64,000 nt of DNA from Hymenobacter sedentarius (lineage in GTDB: Bacteria; Bacteroidota; Bacteroidia; Cytophagales; Hymenobacteraceae): positions 2,170,001-2,234,000 of the forward strand of contig NZ_CP013909.1 of the NCBI RefSeq assembly GCF_001507645.1. Reading direction: 5' to 3'. A program made the translations under genes and the position numbers. Positions 1-7,679 of this stretch are shown here, in pieces (positions within the stretch are counted from its first letter, which is position 1; each line of letters begins with the position of its first letter). The notes under the pieces are model-generated. The model worked only from the letters and a program-made list of their open reading frames with translations, was not told the origin of the DNA and made no database searches.

Positions 1-8
1 ACCTTGCC

Positions 9-24
9 ACCGTTTTTGTAAACT
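9..24 (+). repeat. Interspersed GACCGTTT-nnn-TRAAC motif, copy 1
   Basis: Reads ACCGTTTTTGTAAACT. It is a copy of a short intergenic motif that recurs through the first 34 kb of the window. A weaker relative, GACCCTTTGGTTGTCAG, follows at 53-69. Both lie upstream of the first histidine kinase gene. Confidence 0.6.
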
Positions 25-184
25 CACGCTCTCGGTCATTACTGGTATTTCCGACCCTTTGGTTGTCAGCCCAGTGGGTGATTACATGCGCCGTATTGGG
101 GCGTATCTTGCCCACTGAAAGCTTCCTGTTTTACTATGCTTATTTCCACTTCCGTGCCGGGCTTGCGGCGTGGCCCCCGTCCTT

Positions 185-2377
185 ATGCGTTTCGTTTTTT
201 TGCTGGTCGCCGTCTGGCTGCTGGCCTTGCCCGCCCGGGCCATGCCCGTCGCCCCCGATACCACCGTGCTGCGGGTAACCCGACTGCCCGCTGCCGGCTT
301 GTTGTTGACTCAGGGCTGGCGCTACCACCCCGGCGACAATCCGGCCTGGGCCCGTCCGGAATTTGATGATAGCGCCTGGGACACCCTTAACCCCACCCGG
401 CCCCGGCGGGAGTTGCCGCCGCGCCTGGGCTCCGGCATCGGCTGGCTGCGGCTGCGCTTTCGGTTCAGCGACTCGTTGCGCCGACGGGAACTACAGCTCG
501 TTACCTCGCAGCTAGGCGCCGTCGAAATCTACCTTAACGGGCAGCTGCTGCGGCGCCGGGGCACGCTGAGCACCAACCCGGCCCTGGTGCGGGCGGCCGG
601 CAACACCCACACGCCTGTGGCATTGCCCGGCAGCGGCCTCACCGAGCAAGTGCTGGCTCTGCGCTTAGCGCCCCAGCCGCTGTCGCCGCTGCTGACTACG
701 GGGCAGGTCCCGCTGCTGCGCCCGCGTCTCTACACCGTGCCACATTACCACCAGCTGGAGGCTCAGAGTGCGAATTTCCGACTGCTTTATTTTGGGTTGG
801 GCAGCGCCTATGTGCTGCTCACGCTGCTGCATCTGGTTTTCTCCTACTATAACCCCACGCAGCGCACCAACCGCTACTTTGCCCGCTACACCCTCACCGG
901 CGCCGCGGCCGGTTTTTTTACCTGCCTTGACAACGCAGAGGACTTTGCCTCCCTCGGCACGGGCGTATGGGTGCGGAGCCTTGTGTTTGTCTGCAGTTTC
1001 GCGAGCCTGTGCTGGCTGGTGCGGTCGGTGTATGCCCTGTTTGACTTCCGGCCCGGCCGGATATACGGGAGCCTGCTGCTGAGCGGCGCTGCCCTACTGC
1101 TGCTCGTGCAGCTGGCGCATTCCGCTGTGCCCGGATACGTGGTCGCCTACCTGGCATTGGGGGCGCTGGGCTACGTCGAGATGCTGCGCCTGACGCTGCT
1201 AGCCCTGCGCCAGCGGCGGCGAGGGGCGCGCCTGGTGGGAGCCGGTTTTGGCGGCGCCTTACTGCTGGTGCTGCTGAACCTGGGGCTAAATGTCCTGGGG
1301 ATAACTCTAGGACCTGCTTGGCTGGTTGGGAACGTGCTGATTATTTTGGCCAGCCTGCTGCCGGCGCTGGCCATCTCGCTGTTTCTGGCCCGCGAGTTTG
1401 CCCTCGGCGCCGAGCTGCTGCTGGTGAAGCTGGGCGAAGTGGAAAGGCTTTCCGCGCAAACACTGGCGCAGGAACAGGACAAACAGGCCCTGCTGGCCCG
1501 GCAAAATGAAACGCTGGAACATCAGGTGCAGCAGCGTACGAGTGAGCTGCAGCGCTCCCTGACTGACTTGCAAACCACGCAGGCCCAGCTCATCCAAAAG
1601 GAGAAGCTGGCGAGTCTGGGCGAGCTGACGGCGGGCATTGCTCACGAGATTCAGAACCCACTCAACTTCGTTAACAACTTCTCCGAAGTGAGCACCGAGC
1701 TGGTGGTGGAACTCCAAGAAGCGCTGGCAAAGAGTGATACAGTCGAGGCTGCCGAGTTGGCGGGTGACGTCGCCCAGAACCTGGGCAAAATCACCGAGCA
1801 CGGCAAACGGGCGGCGGCCATTGTTAAGGGCATGTTAGAGCACAGCCGCACCAGCACCGGAGAGCGCGCTCCCACGGACCTCAACGCGCTGGCCGATGAG
1901 TACCTGCGCCTGGCCTACCACGGGTTACGGGCCAAAGACAAAAGCTTCAACGCCGAGCTCCGGACCGACCTAGCGCCGGACCTGCCGCTGATCAGCGTGG
2001 TGAGCGGCGACGTGGGCCGGGTGTTGCTCAACCTGTTCAGCAACGCCTTCTACGCCGTGCAGCAGCGCCAGCAAGCCGGCGAGGCCGGCTACCGGCCCAC
2101 TGTGAGCCTGACGACCGCGCGCGTGAACGGGCACGTCGCCATCCGGGTGCGGGACAACGGCACGGGCATGAGCGCGGCCGTGCAGGCTAAAATCTTCCAG
2201 CCCTTTTTTACTACCAAGCCCACGGGCGAGGGCACGGGCCTAGGCTTGTCCTTGAGTCACGACATCATCGCCCAAGGCCACGGCGGCGGCCTGACGGTCG
2301 AGAGTTTAGAGGGGGAGGGCACCACCTTCTCGGTGAGCCTGCCCCTGAACGGCGCCGCTCACCAACCGGCAACCTGA
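185..2377 (+). CDS. Membrane sensor histidine kinase with 7TM sensor region
   Basis: This 730-residue kinase probably senses an extracytoplasmic signal and phosphorylates an unidentified response regulator. I prefer ATG 185 (MRFVFLLVAVWLLALPARA, a good signal peptide) over the GTG at 170. An exported N-terminal domain of about 180 residues with jelly-roll-like WLRLRFRF strands is followed by roughly seven hydrophobic segments, the 7TMR-DISM layout. A coiled-coil linker comes next, then a HisKA H-box (ELTAGIAHEIQNPLNFV, phospho-acceptor His about 487), an N-box (NLFSNAFYAV), DNGTGM, and GEGTGLGLSLS in the ATPase domain. No receiver domain or regulator gene is adjacent, so it is an orphan here. 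Its kinase module is nearly the same as that of the kinase at 28,613-31,957. The domain assignment is solid; the ligand is unknown. Confidence 0.9.
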   Translation: MRFVFLLVAVWLLALPARAMPVAPDTTVLRVTRLPAAGLLLTQGWRYHPGDNPAWARPEFDDSAWDTLNPTRPRRELPPRLGSGIGWLRLRFRFSDSLRRRELQLVTSQLGAVEIYLNGQLLRRRGTLSTNPALVRAAGNTHTPVALPGSGLTEQVLALRLAPQPLSPLLTTGQVPLLRPRLYTVPHYHQLEAQSANFRLLYFGLGSAYVLLTLLHLVFSYYNPTQRTNRYFARYTLTGAAAGFFTCLDNAEDFASLGTGVWVRSLVFVCSFASLCWLVRSVYALFDFRPGRIYGSLLLSGAALLLLVQLAHSAVPGYVVAYLALGALGYVEMLRLTLLALRQRRRGARLVGAGFGGALLLVLLNLGLNVLGITLGPAWLVGNVLIILASLLPALAISLFLAREFALGAELLLVKLGEVERLSAQTLAQEQDKQALLARQNETLEHQVQQRTSELQRSLTDLQTTQAQLIQKEKLASLGELTAGIAHEIQNPLNFVNNFSEVSTELVVELQEALAKSDTVEAAELAGDVAQNLGKITEHGKRAAAIVKGMLEHSRTSTGERAPTDLNALADEYLRLAYHGLRAKDKSFNAELRTDLAPDLPLISVVSGDVGRVLLNLFSNAFYAVQQRQQAGEAGYRPTVSLTTARVNGHVAIRVRDNGTGMSAAVQAKIFQPFFTTKPTGEGTGLGLSLSHDIIAQGHGGGLTVESLEGEGTTFSVSLPLNGAAHQPAT

Positions 2378-2396
2378 ACGCTCGTTTTTCGCTTTC

Positions 2397-2413
2397 GACC
2401 GTTTGAGTAAACT
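2397..2413 (+). repeat. Interspersed motif, copy 2
   Basis: GACCGTTTGAGTAAACT, 20 bp after the kinase stop codon. The upstream half GAACGCTCGTTTTTCGC resembles the longer form seen at 24,636-24,674, so the repeat probably spans about 40 bp. The rest of the 2378-2708 gap holds no convincing gene; the open frames there lack any family signature. Confidence 0.6.
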
Positions 2414-2708
2414 TATGAATTAGCCAGCTGTGTCTGACCAACTGCATTTGTGCTACTCTGACCGCTTGGCTTGGATCCCCACACGGAGGAATGGAACTCG
2501 ACACCCGTTTGTGCGTGATAACGCGTGCGGGCGCGTCCACGCTGTAATCGGCGAAATACCCGTAACTCAACGAGAATTCAACCACGGCCGCTCGGCGTTC
2601 GGTCACGGACATGGCCGCTACGTTGCGTTTATACTCATCCCGAGGTGGTTTGCGAATATGCAGAAGGGTCGGACCCCCACCCTCCACCTCGCAACAGGTA
2701 CAGCCGCG

Positions 2709-2750
2709 AAAAAAAAGGCGGCTCCGAAGTGGTCGGGGCCGCCTTTTTTT
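2709..2750. terminator. Bidirectional intrinsic terminator
   Basis: An A-run followed by GGCGGC, a 15-nt loop, GCCGCC and seven T. The A/T tracts flank the stem on both sides, so it can work on either strand. It lies 19 bp beyond the stop of the reverse-strand serine hydrolase gene and also ends the convergent region after the first kinase. Confidence 0.8.
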
Positions 2751-2768
2751 ACTTGTTACGTTTGCGTT

Positions 2769-4433
2769 TTAGCTGCCCGCAACCGCTAGTCCTTTGCCGG
2801 CGGGTGGCTGCTTGGGCTCCGCTACCTTTATAAACTCGACGTTCCGGGCCCGGGGCACCGAAACCTTCAGGCTCATCCCGTTTTTTCGCTGCTTGGCGAA
2901 GGTCAGCGTGGCGAACCCGCTGGCATTGGCAAAACCGTCCTGGTAGGTTGGCATGAGCTCCGTTTCCTGGTGGGGCTTGAGGCTCAGGAACAGCTTGCCG
3001 TCTTTCTGAAAAATGTGGAGAAACGAATTCGTTTCTTCCGAGAAATAACGACCCACGTAGGCGCCGAACTGCGCGGACGCCTGCGCCGGCGCCGCTTTGC
3101 TGAAGCTGATGGTGTCCTGCGCTGCGGTGATGATGCGCAGCCCCTTGGCGCCCTGCATTTCCAGAAAACCGCGCCCCAGGCCAAAGCGGGTGGCGGTTTC
3201 GGGTAAAAGCTTGTATTTGCCGTTGGACAGCAGCTCACCGTCTTTCAGCACCAGTTGCAGCCCGGCGCCATCGCGGCTGTTCCGGTACCAGCCGGCGTAA
3301 GCCGTCAGGCTCGCCTCAGACAGCTTGAAAGGTGTCGTGGTTTTTGCGGCTGCAGGCGGTGGAGTTGGCACAAAGATGTTGCGCACCGCGGCGGCAACCC
3401 CGCTGATGCTGTACTGCGAAGTATTGCTGAGCAGGGCAATGGCAAGGCCCGATTGGGGAAAGATCTCCAAAGAAGCCTGGTAGCCCGCTGTAATGCCATC
3501 GTGGGAGATATTGTCCTGCCCCGAAACTTTTTCAACAAACAATCCGGCGGCGTACGAATTGGGCGCGCCGTTGGTGAGCGGCTCGGTCTGGGTTTGCCGG
3601 GCCAGCAGGGGAGCGGTGCCGAGCTTGCCGCTCAGGTAAAATTGCTGCCATTTGAGCAGGTCTTCGGTGGTGGTGAGCAGGCCGCCATTGCCGTACGCGG
3701 ACTCGTTGGGCATAGTAGTTTCGTAGCCCTCCTTCCCTTTCGAGTAAGCAATGGCCCGGTTGGGCACGAGGCGGTGCGGGTTGTCGCGCCACTGCGTATG
3801 GCTCATGCCGGCCGGCCCGAAAATATGCTGGCGCGTGAAATCGGCCAGGCTCTGCCCGCTCACCCGCTCCACGATGATGGCGAACAGGTTGTAGTTGGAG
3901 TTGCTGTAGATGAATTCGTCGCCGGGTTGGTTATTGAGCGTTTTCTGGTGCGTGATAAACTCCAGCGCCTCGTTGTTGCCATAAAACATGCTGCCCCGGC
4001 CCCAGCCCGCGAGGGAGGCCACCGCGCCCCAGTCTTTGAGGCCGCTGGTGTGGTGCAGCAGGTGGCGCAGCCGCATGGGCTGGCCGCCATAGGCGGGCAG
4101 CTCCGGAATGTACTTGCGCACATCGTCTTCCAGCGACAAGCGGCCCTGCTGTTCCAGCAGCAAAATCGCCGCCGCCGTAAACTGCTTCGACACCGAGCCG
4201 GCCTCGATAACGGAGCTGGTGGTGAGGGGAATGCCGTGCTCCAGGTTGGCCCGGCCCCAGGCTCTGGAAACCAGCACCTTGCCGTGGCGGGCCACCGTGA
4301 GCTGGCAGCCCGGCGTCTGGGCGGTGTAGTTGGCAAATACGGCCTCTATACGGGCCAGCGTGTCCGGGAAGGGTTGCGCGGCAGCACCCTGAAAAACAAG
4401 CGAGGCAAACAGCAGAAGTAACGCTTTTTTCAT
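2769..4433 (-). CDS. Secreted class C beta-lactamase-type serine hydrolase
   Basis: A 554-residue protein of the serine beta-lactamase/penicillin-binding superfamily (AmpC/esterase EstB type). The first 20 residues form a signal peptide ending GAAAQ, so it acts in the periplasm or outside. The catalytic SxxK is S80-V-S-K83, and a Y-S-N motif (EFIYSNSNYN) lies about 95 residues later. The N-terminal 350 residues are the catalytic domain. The remaining 200 (SLTAYAGWYRNS onward) resemble the beta-rich C-terminal extension common in Bacteroidota members, usually thought to place or shape substrate. The gene is monocistronic and ends at the terminator at 2709-2750. Such enzymes are mostly peptidases or esterases acting on cell-wall or small ester substrates; the real substrate cannot be read from sequence, and true beta-lactamase activity is not implied. 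Confidence 0.88.
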   Translation of the reverse strand: MKKALLLLFASLVFQGAAAQPFPDTLARIEAVFANYTAQTPGCQLTVARHGKVLVSRAWGRANLEHGIPLTTSSVIEAGSVSKQFTAAAILLLEQQGRLSLEDDVRKYIPELPAYGGQPMRLRHLLHHTSGLKDWGAVASLAGWGRGSMFYGNNEALEFITHQKTLNNQPGDEFIYSNSNYNLFAIIVERVSGQSLADFTRQHIFGPAGMSHTQWRDNPHRLVPNRAIAYSKGKEGYETTMPNESAYGNGGLLTTTEDLLKWQQFYLSGKLGTAPLLARQTQTEPLTNGAPNSYAAGLFVEKVSGQDNISHDGITAGYQASLEIFPQSGLAIALLSNTSQYSISGVAAAVRNIFVPTPPPAAAKTTTPFKLSEASLTAYAGWYRNSRDGAGLQLVLKDGELLSNGKYKLLPETATRFGLGRGFLEMQGAKGLRIITAAQDTISFSKAAPAQASAQFGAYVGRYFSEETNSFLHIFQKDGKLFLSLKPHQETELMPTYQDGFANASGFATLTFAKQRKNGMSLKVSVPRARNVEFIKVAEPKQPPAGKGLAVAGS

Positions 4434-4644
4434 GGAATGCGGACAAAAAAGGAGTCAACGGCGGGGCAAAGCGACATCATCATTTGGATTGGAGGGCGCT
4501 TTCCTAAAAGCCAAGGTAACTAGTTGTTCATGAACCGAGTCCTATTTGGACAGCCGGTAACCATTTTGGTCTTATTTATTCGGGAAGTACTATGTAGTAA
4601 AATAGCTCTTGAATTTTTCAATAATTGGTTTGTTTTGCTATTTG

Positions 4645-4661
4645 GACCGTTACGTTAAACT
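4645..4661 (+). repeat. Interspersed motif, copy 3
   Basis: GACCGTTACGTTAAACT preceded by CTATTTG, 65 bp before the dehalogenase-like gene. The remainder of the 4434-4726 gap is AT-rich and shows no gene. Confidence 0.6.
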
Positions 4662-4726
4662 AGAACTATCATTTTAGTGATAGCCGAACCGTGGACCTGG
4701 GGCCGCGCACCTACGTAAGCACGCAG

Positions 4727-5491
4727 ATGCCAACCCGCCGCACGGTCGTTTCCACCCTGGCACGGGCCGCTGCGGTCGCGGCCCTGCCCCATTCCCCCGC
4801 CGCCATGGCCGCCTTTGCGCCCGCTCGCCCCCAACTGTTGATTTTCGACGTCAACGAAACCCTGCTCGACCTCAGTGAGCTGCAGCAGGCCGTCAACCAG
4901 GAGTTCCGGTCCGCGTTCGCCTTCCAGCAGTGGTTTGCCCTCTTGCTGCAGTATTCCCTGGTGGACACGGTGACGGGCCACTACCACGACTTTCCCGCCA
5001 TTGGCGCCGCCGGCTTCGACATGCTGGCCCAGGCCCTGGGCCAGTCCGCCCGGCCCGCCGCCCGCAAACAGGAACTACTGCGCCTCCTGGCCGAACTGCC
5101 GCCCCATCCCGACGTCATCCCGGGCCTCACGGCCCTGCAACACGCCGGCTTCCGGATGGTGACGCTCACCAACTCGCCCGGCCCCACTCTACAGCAGCAG
5201 ATGGCCTACGCCCAGCTGACGCCCTTTTTTGAGCAGTTAATGAGCATCGACCCGCAAAAGCACTACAAGCCCCACCCGGACACCTACACCGCCGCTTGCC
5301 GGCAGCTGCGGGTGGCCCCCGCGGACACCATGCTGCTGGCGGCCCACGGCTGGGACGTGGCCGGCGCCCGGCACGCGGGGCTCCAGGCCGCCTTCATCGC
5401 CCGGCCCGGGCAGGCGCAGTACCCGCTGGCCCCGGTGCCCAGCCTGGTGGGGCCCACGTTGGAAGCCGTGGCCAAACAACTGCTCGGGTAA
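4727..5491 (+). CDS. HAD-superfamily haloacid dehalogenase type II-like, Tat signal
   Basis: A 254-residue member of the haloacid dehalogenase superfamily. ATG 4727 gives MPTRRTVVSTLARAAAVAALP, a twin-arginine-like export signal; a GTG at 4691 would add 12 residues that look unnatural. Motif I is IFDVNETLLD with nucleophile D41. Position +2 is Asn rather than the Asp of HAD phosphatases, which fits dehalogenase-type members. Motif II is TNSPGP, the motif III lysine is in KHYKPHPDTY, and motif IV is AAHGWDVAGA. The cap domain lies between about residues 55 and 135. The likely reaction is hydrolytic removal of halide from a 2-halo acid, but many type II-like proteins have other or unknown substrates. 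Export of such an enzyme is unusual. The peroxiredoxin gene follows 87 bp downstream in the same direction. Confidence 0.8.
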   Translation: MPTRRTVVSTLARAAAVAALPHSPAAMAAFAPARPQLLIFDVNETLLDLSELQQAVNQEFRSAFAFQQWFALLLQYSLVDTVTGHYHDFPAIGAAGFDMLAQALGQSARPAARKQELLRLLAELPPHPDVIPGLTALQHAGFRMVTLTNSPGPTLQQQMAYAQLTPFFEQLMSIDPQKHYKPHPDTYTAACRQLRVAPADTMLLAAHGWDVAGARHAGLQAAFIARPGQAQYPLAPVPSLVGPTLEAVAKQLLG

Positions 5492-5578
5492 CGCGCTTTT
5501 CCAGGCACCGGGCACGGGGCAGGACCCAACACCCGCCCCCCGGCGCGCGGCGCCCGCTTGTTAATTTCCTTTCATCCC

Positions 5579-6184
5579 ATGAAAAACCCCTTCTTCCCGC
5601 TGGTTATCAGTCTTTTTGTCCTGGCGGTTGCGCCGGCCTGGGGCCAGACCGCGCCGGCCCGCGCCGCGCAGCCCCTGGCGGTGGGCACGGCGGCCCCGTC
5701 GTTCAAAGCAAAGGATGCAACCGGCCGCCCCGTGGAGCTGCCGCAGCTGCTGAAAAAGGGCACGGTGGTCCTCTATTTCTACCGCGGCCAGTGGTGCCCG
5801 TACTGCAGCAAGCAGCTCAGCCAGCTGCAGGACTCGTTGCAGCTGCTCACGGCCAAAGGGGCGCAGGTGGTGGTGATCACGCCCGAAACCCCGGAGAACA
5901 TCGGCAAAACGGTGGCCAAGACCCAGGCGGCGTTTCCCATTGTGCACGACCGGGGCTTCGCCATCATGACGGCCTACCACACGGCCTTTACCGTGGACGC
6001 GGCCACGGCGCAGAAATATCGCGGCTTCGGCGTGGACCTACGGCAGGCCAACGGCGCGCCGGAGGACGTGCTGCCGGTGCCGGCCACGTACGTCATCGGC
6101 CGCAACGGGCGCATCCGGTACGTGTACTTCAACCCGGACTATAAGCAGCGGGCCTCCGTGCGCCGCATCGCCGCGGCGCTCTAG
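5579..6184 (+). CDS. Periplasmic peroxiredoxin (AhpC/TSA family)
   Basis: A 201-residue thiol peroxidase that reduces peroxides at a reactive cysteine. ATG 5579 starts a clear signal peptide (MKNPFFPLVISLFVLAVAPAWGQ), placing it in the periplasm. The active site reads YRGQWCPYCSKQL, with C73 and C76 forming a CPxC pair rather than the TxxC of typical 2-Cys enzymes. The thioredoxin fold continues with VVVITPETPENIG, a cis-Pro VPATYVIG segment and a terminal YFNPDY. This matches the peroxiredoxin-like AhpC/TSA/Redoxin group (DUF899-unrelated). Same strand as the HAD gene, so co-transcription is possible. Confidence 0.85.
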   Translation: MKNPFFPLVISLFVLAVAPAWGQTAPARAAQPLAVGTAAPSFKAKDATGRPVELPQLLKKGTVVLYFYRGQWCPYCSKQLSQLQDSLQLLTAKGAQVVVITPETPENIGKTVAKTQAAFPIVHDRGFAIMTAYHTAFTVDAATAQKYRGFGVDLRQANGAPEDVLPVPATYVIGRNGRIRYVYFNPDYKQRASVRRIAAAL

Positions 6185-6571
6185 GACGCGCCCGTCTTGC
6201 TGGGGTGACCGCTTCGTGAACCGGCCTACCCGCTCAGCTCAAGCATCCACAGGAGGAAGGTTGAACTCCCAATGCGCCGCTGGTTTCCCGGCTCCTGATC
6301 AAGCGGAAAGAGCGCAGCGCACAACAAGTCGTTCGGCCCGTTCCGAAATACACCAGTAATTCGCTCCTTGTGCGATTCGGACCCTTTCGCTAAACTGAGC
6401 AGGGTGTCTGGATAGTGAGGGGTTCTGTGTTTTTAGCTGGCCTATTTTCCAAGTCGTGAATAGGATTGCGCGGGCACCTATTACAATAGAGAGTAGTCGC
6501 TAAGATGCCGTATTAACCCACATTGCTTCTGTTTATGGTAAACAAATTTCGAATTTGGTAAACTTTAGCAT
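6185..6571. other. Intergenic stretch before higBA
   Basis: About 390 bp with no supported gene. It contains interspersed motif copy 4 at 6380-6396 (GACCCTTTCGCTAAACT). The right end becomes AT-rich where the higBA promoter begins. No stem-loop terminator for the peroxiredoxin gene is obvious. Confidence 0.5.
6380..6396 (+). repeat. Interspersed motif, copy 4
   Basis: GACCCTTTCGCTAAACT, preceded by GCGATTCG. It carries the CCC variant of the core, as copies at 10,580 and 25,907 do. Confidence 0.55.
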
Positions 6572-6616
6572 TACCTTTGGTGTATACACTGCATGCAGTG
6601 TGTACATTGGTATACA
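6572..6616 (+). promoter_or_regulatory. higBA promoter and operator
   Basis: TACCTTTG at 6572-6579 matches the Bacteroidota -7 box TAnnTTTG exactly. A TTTG lies 14 bp upstream (6554-6557), closer than the usual -33 spacing. Directly downstream, 6581-6606 is a near-perfect inverted repeat, TGTATACACTGCA facing TGCAGTGTGTACA (12 of 13 pairs), with a further TATACA half at 6611-6616. The repeat covers the expected start of transcription, as expected for autorepression by a HigA antitoxin. Confidence 0.65.
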
Positions 6617-6662
6617 AAGCACCGCTCTTCTCCCTGAGTTCAGGGGCCACCTCTTGTCCTGG

Positions 6663-6965
6663 ATGCGAGTATTTAGTAAGAAAACCATTACCGACTACGG
6701 AAATGCCAATGCCCAAGCACGCGAAGAACTGAACATCTGGTTTGCGCAGGTGGAATTCGCGCAGTGGTCCAACTTGAACGACTTGAAGCGCGACATGCCC
6801 GCGACCGACTACATCGCGGACAACCGCTATGTATTCAACATCAAAGGCAACCACTACCGCTTGATCGCCATGATCTTCTTCCCGACCAAACAGGTTTACA
6901 TCCGGGGCATCTATACGCACGCCCAATATTCCAAACTATCGAAAAAGCAGATTGCCGTGTTATAG
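6663..6965 (+). CDS. higB: HigB-type toxin
   Basis: A 100-residue RelE/ParE-superfamily toxin of the HigB group, a ribosome-dependent mRNA interferase. From ATG 6663 it reads MRVFSKKTITDYGNANAQAREELNIWF and ends IRGIYTHAQYSKLSKKQI; these N- and C-terminal signatures are typical of HigB (HigB_toxin family). The basic and aromatic residues in RLIAMIFFPTKQVYIRGIYTH would line the mRNA site. The toxin gene precedes its antitoxin, the reversed order characteristic of higBA. The gap to higA is 67 bp. An in-frame upstream ATG at 6555 would read through the operator and is unlikely. Confidence 0.88.
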   Translation: MRVFSKKTITDYGNANAQAREELNIWFAQVEFAQWSNLNDLKRDMPATDYIADNRYVFNIKGNHYRLIAMIFFPTKQVYIRGIYTHAQYSKLSKKQIAVL

Positions 6966-7032
6966 TGCTTGCTGCCCCTGCCTTTCCTCTGTTACCGCTA
7001 GAACCGCTGGCCGCGTCATCGCCGCTCTCCTC

Positions 7033-7428
7033 ATGTCCCCAACCGCACGCCGCACGGCACCATCTGCCACCCCTCGGGTTACCAATGCCCAAGAGCACGA
7101 AGCGGCAATCAACCAACTGATTGCGTGGAATCAAGCCCCTGATGCGGCCGACAATCCGGCATTGGCCGCGTTGGCGGACGCCGTGACCGCGTATGAAGAA
7201 GCCGCAGGCCACCGGCCCGACGCGCCCCAAACGCTCCGGGGCATCTTGGAGGTCGAAATGTTCAAGCGCCGGATTCGGCAACGCCAACTGGCGGAAATCC
7301 TGGACGTGACCGAACCCCGGCTGTCGGAGTTAATGAAAGGCAAGCGCGAGATGAACCTAGACTTTGCCCGCCGCCTCCATACCATCTTGCATATTCCAGC
7401 TGAAGTAGTGCTGCAGCTCTCTGCCTGA
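7033..7428 (+). CDS. higA: HigA-type antitoxin, XRE helix-turn-helix
   Basis: A 131-residue antitoxin that should bind HigB and repress the operon through the inverted repeat at 6581-6606. The C-terminal half is a Cro/C1-type helix-turn-helix (RRIRQRQLAEILDVTEPRLSELMKGKREMNLDFARRL is split over residues about 75-112). The N-terminal half (AINQLIAWNQAPDAADNPALAALADAVTAYEEA) is the acidic helical toxin-binding part usual in the HigA group with N-terminal extension. ATG 7033 is chosen; an earlier in-frame start at 6952 would overlap higB and encode a Cys-rich, unlikely leader. A terminator follows at once. Confidence 0.85.
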   Translation: MSPTARRTAPSATPRVTNAQEHEAAINQLIAWNQAPDAADNPALAALADAVTAYEEAAGHRPDAPQTLRGILEVEMFKRRIRQRQLAEILDVTEPRLSELMKGKREMNLDFARRLHTILHIPAEVVLQLSA

Positions 7429-7452
7429 ATTCCAAGACAGCTTGAATCGCTT

Positions 7453-7490
7453 GAGAAACCCTATTGGCGTTGCTAATAGGGTTTCTTTTA
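7453..7490 (+). terminator. Terminator of higBA
   Basis: AGAAACCCTATT, a 10-nt loop, then AATAGGGTTTCT followed by TTTTA: a 12-bp perfect stem with a U-tract, 24 bp after the higA stop. Confidence 0.85.
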
Positions 7491-7532
7491 TCCAGTTATT
7501 TAGTCCCCTAAAACCTCCCTGTCCGCTATTTG

Positions 7533-7549
7533 GACCGTTTGGCCGAACT
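7533..7549 (+). repeat. Interspersed motif, copy 5
   Basis: GACCGTTTGGCCGAACT preceded by GCTATTTG, between higA and the convergent esterase gene. Confidence 0.5.
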
Positions 7550-7679
7550 CGCTGAGCTTCGTAATACTAAGGATGGCCCAGTTATCGCAGCGGGGGTAAA
7601 ATCCTGTTACACGCGTTTAGGGGCTATTGCACGACCAACTAACCGCCCCGCGCTGAAGCGGAGCGTTCCCTGGTGGCCG

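Noticed and set aside
2430..2789. 119-codon frame after the first kinase gene
   Set aside because: It crosses the terminator at 2709-2750 and has no family signature or plausible start.
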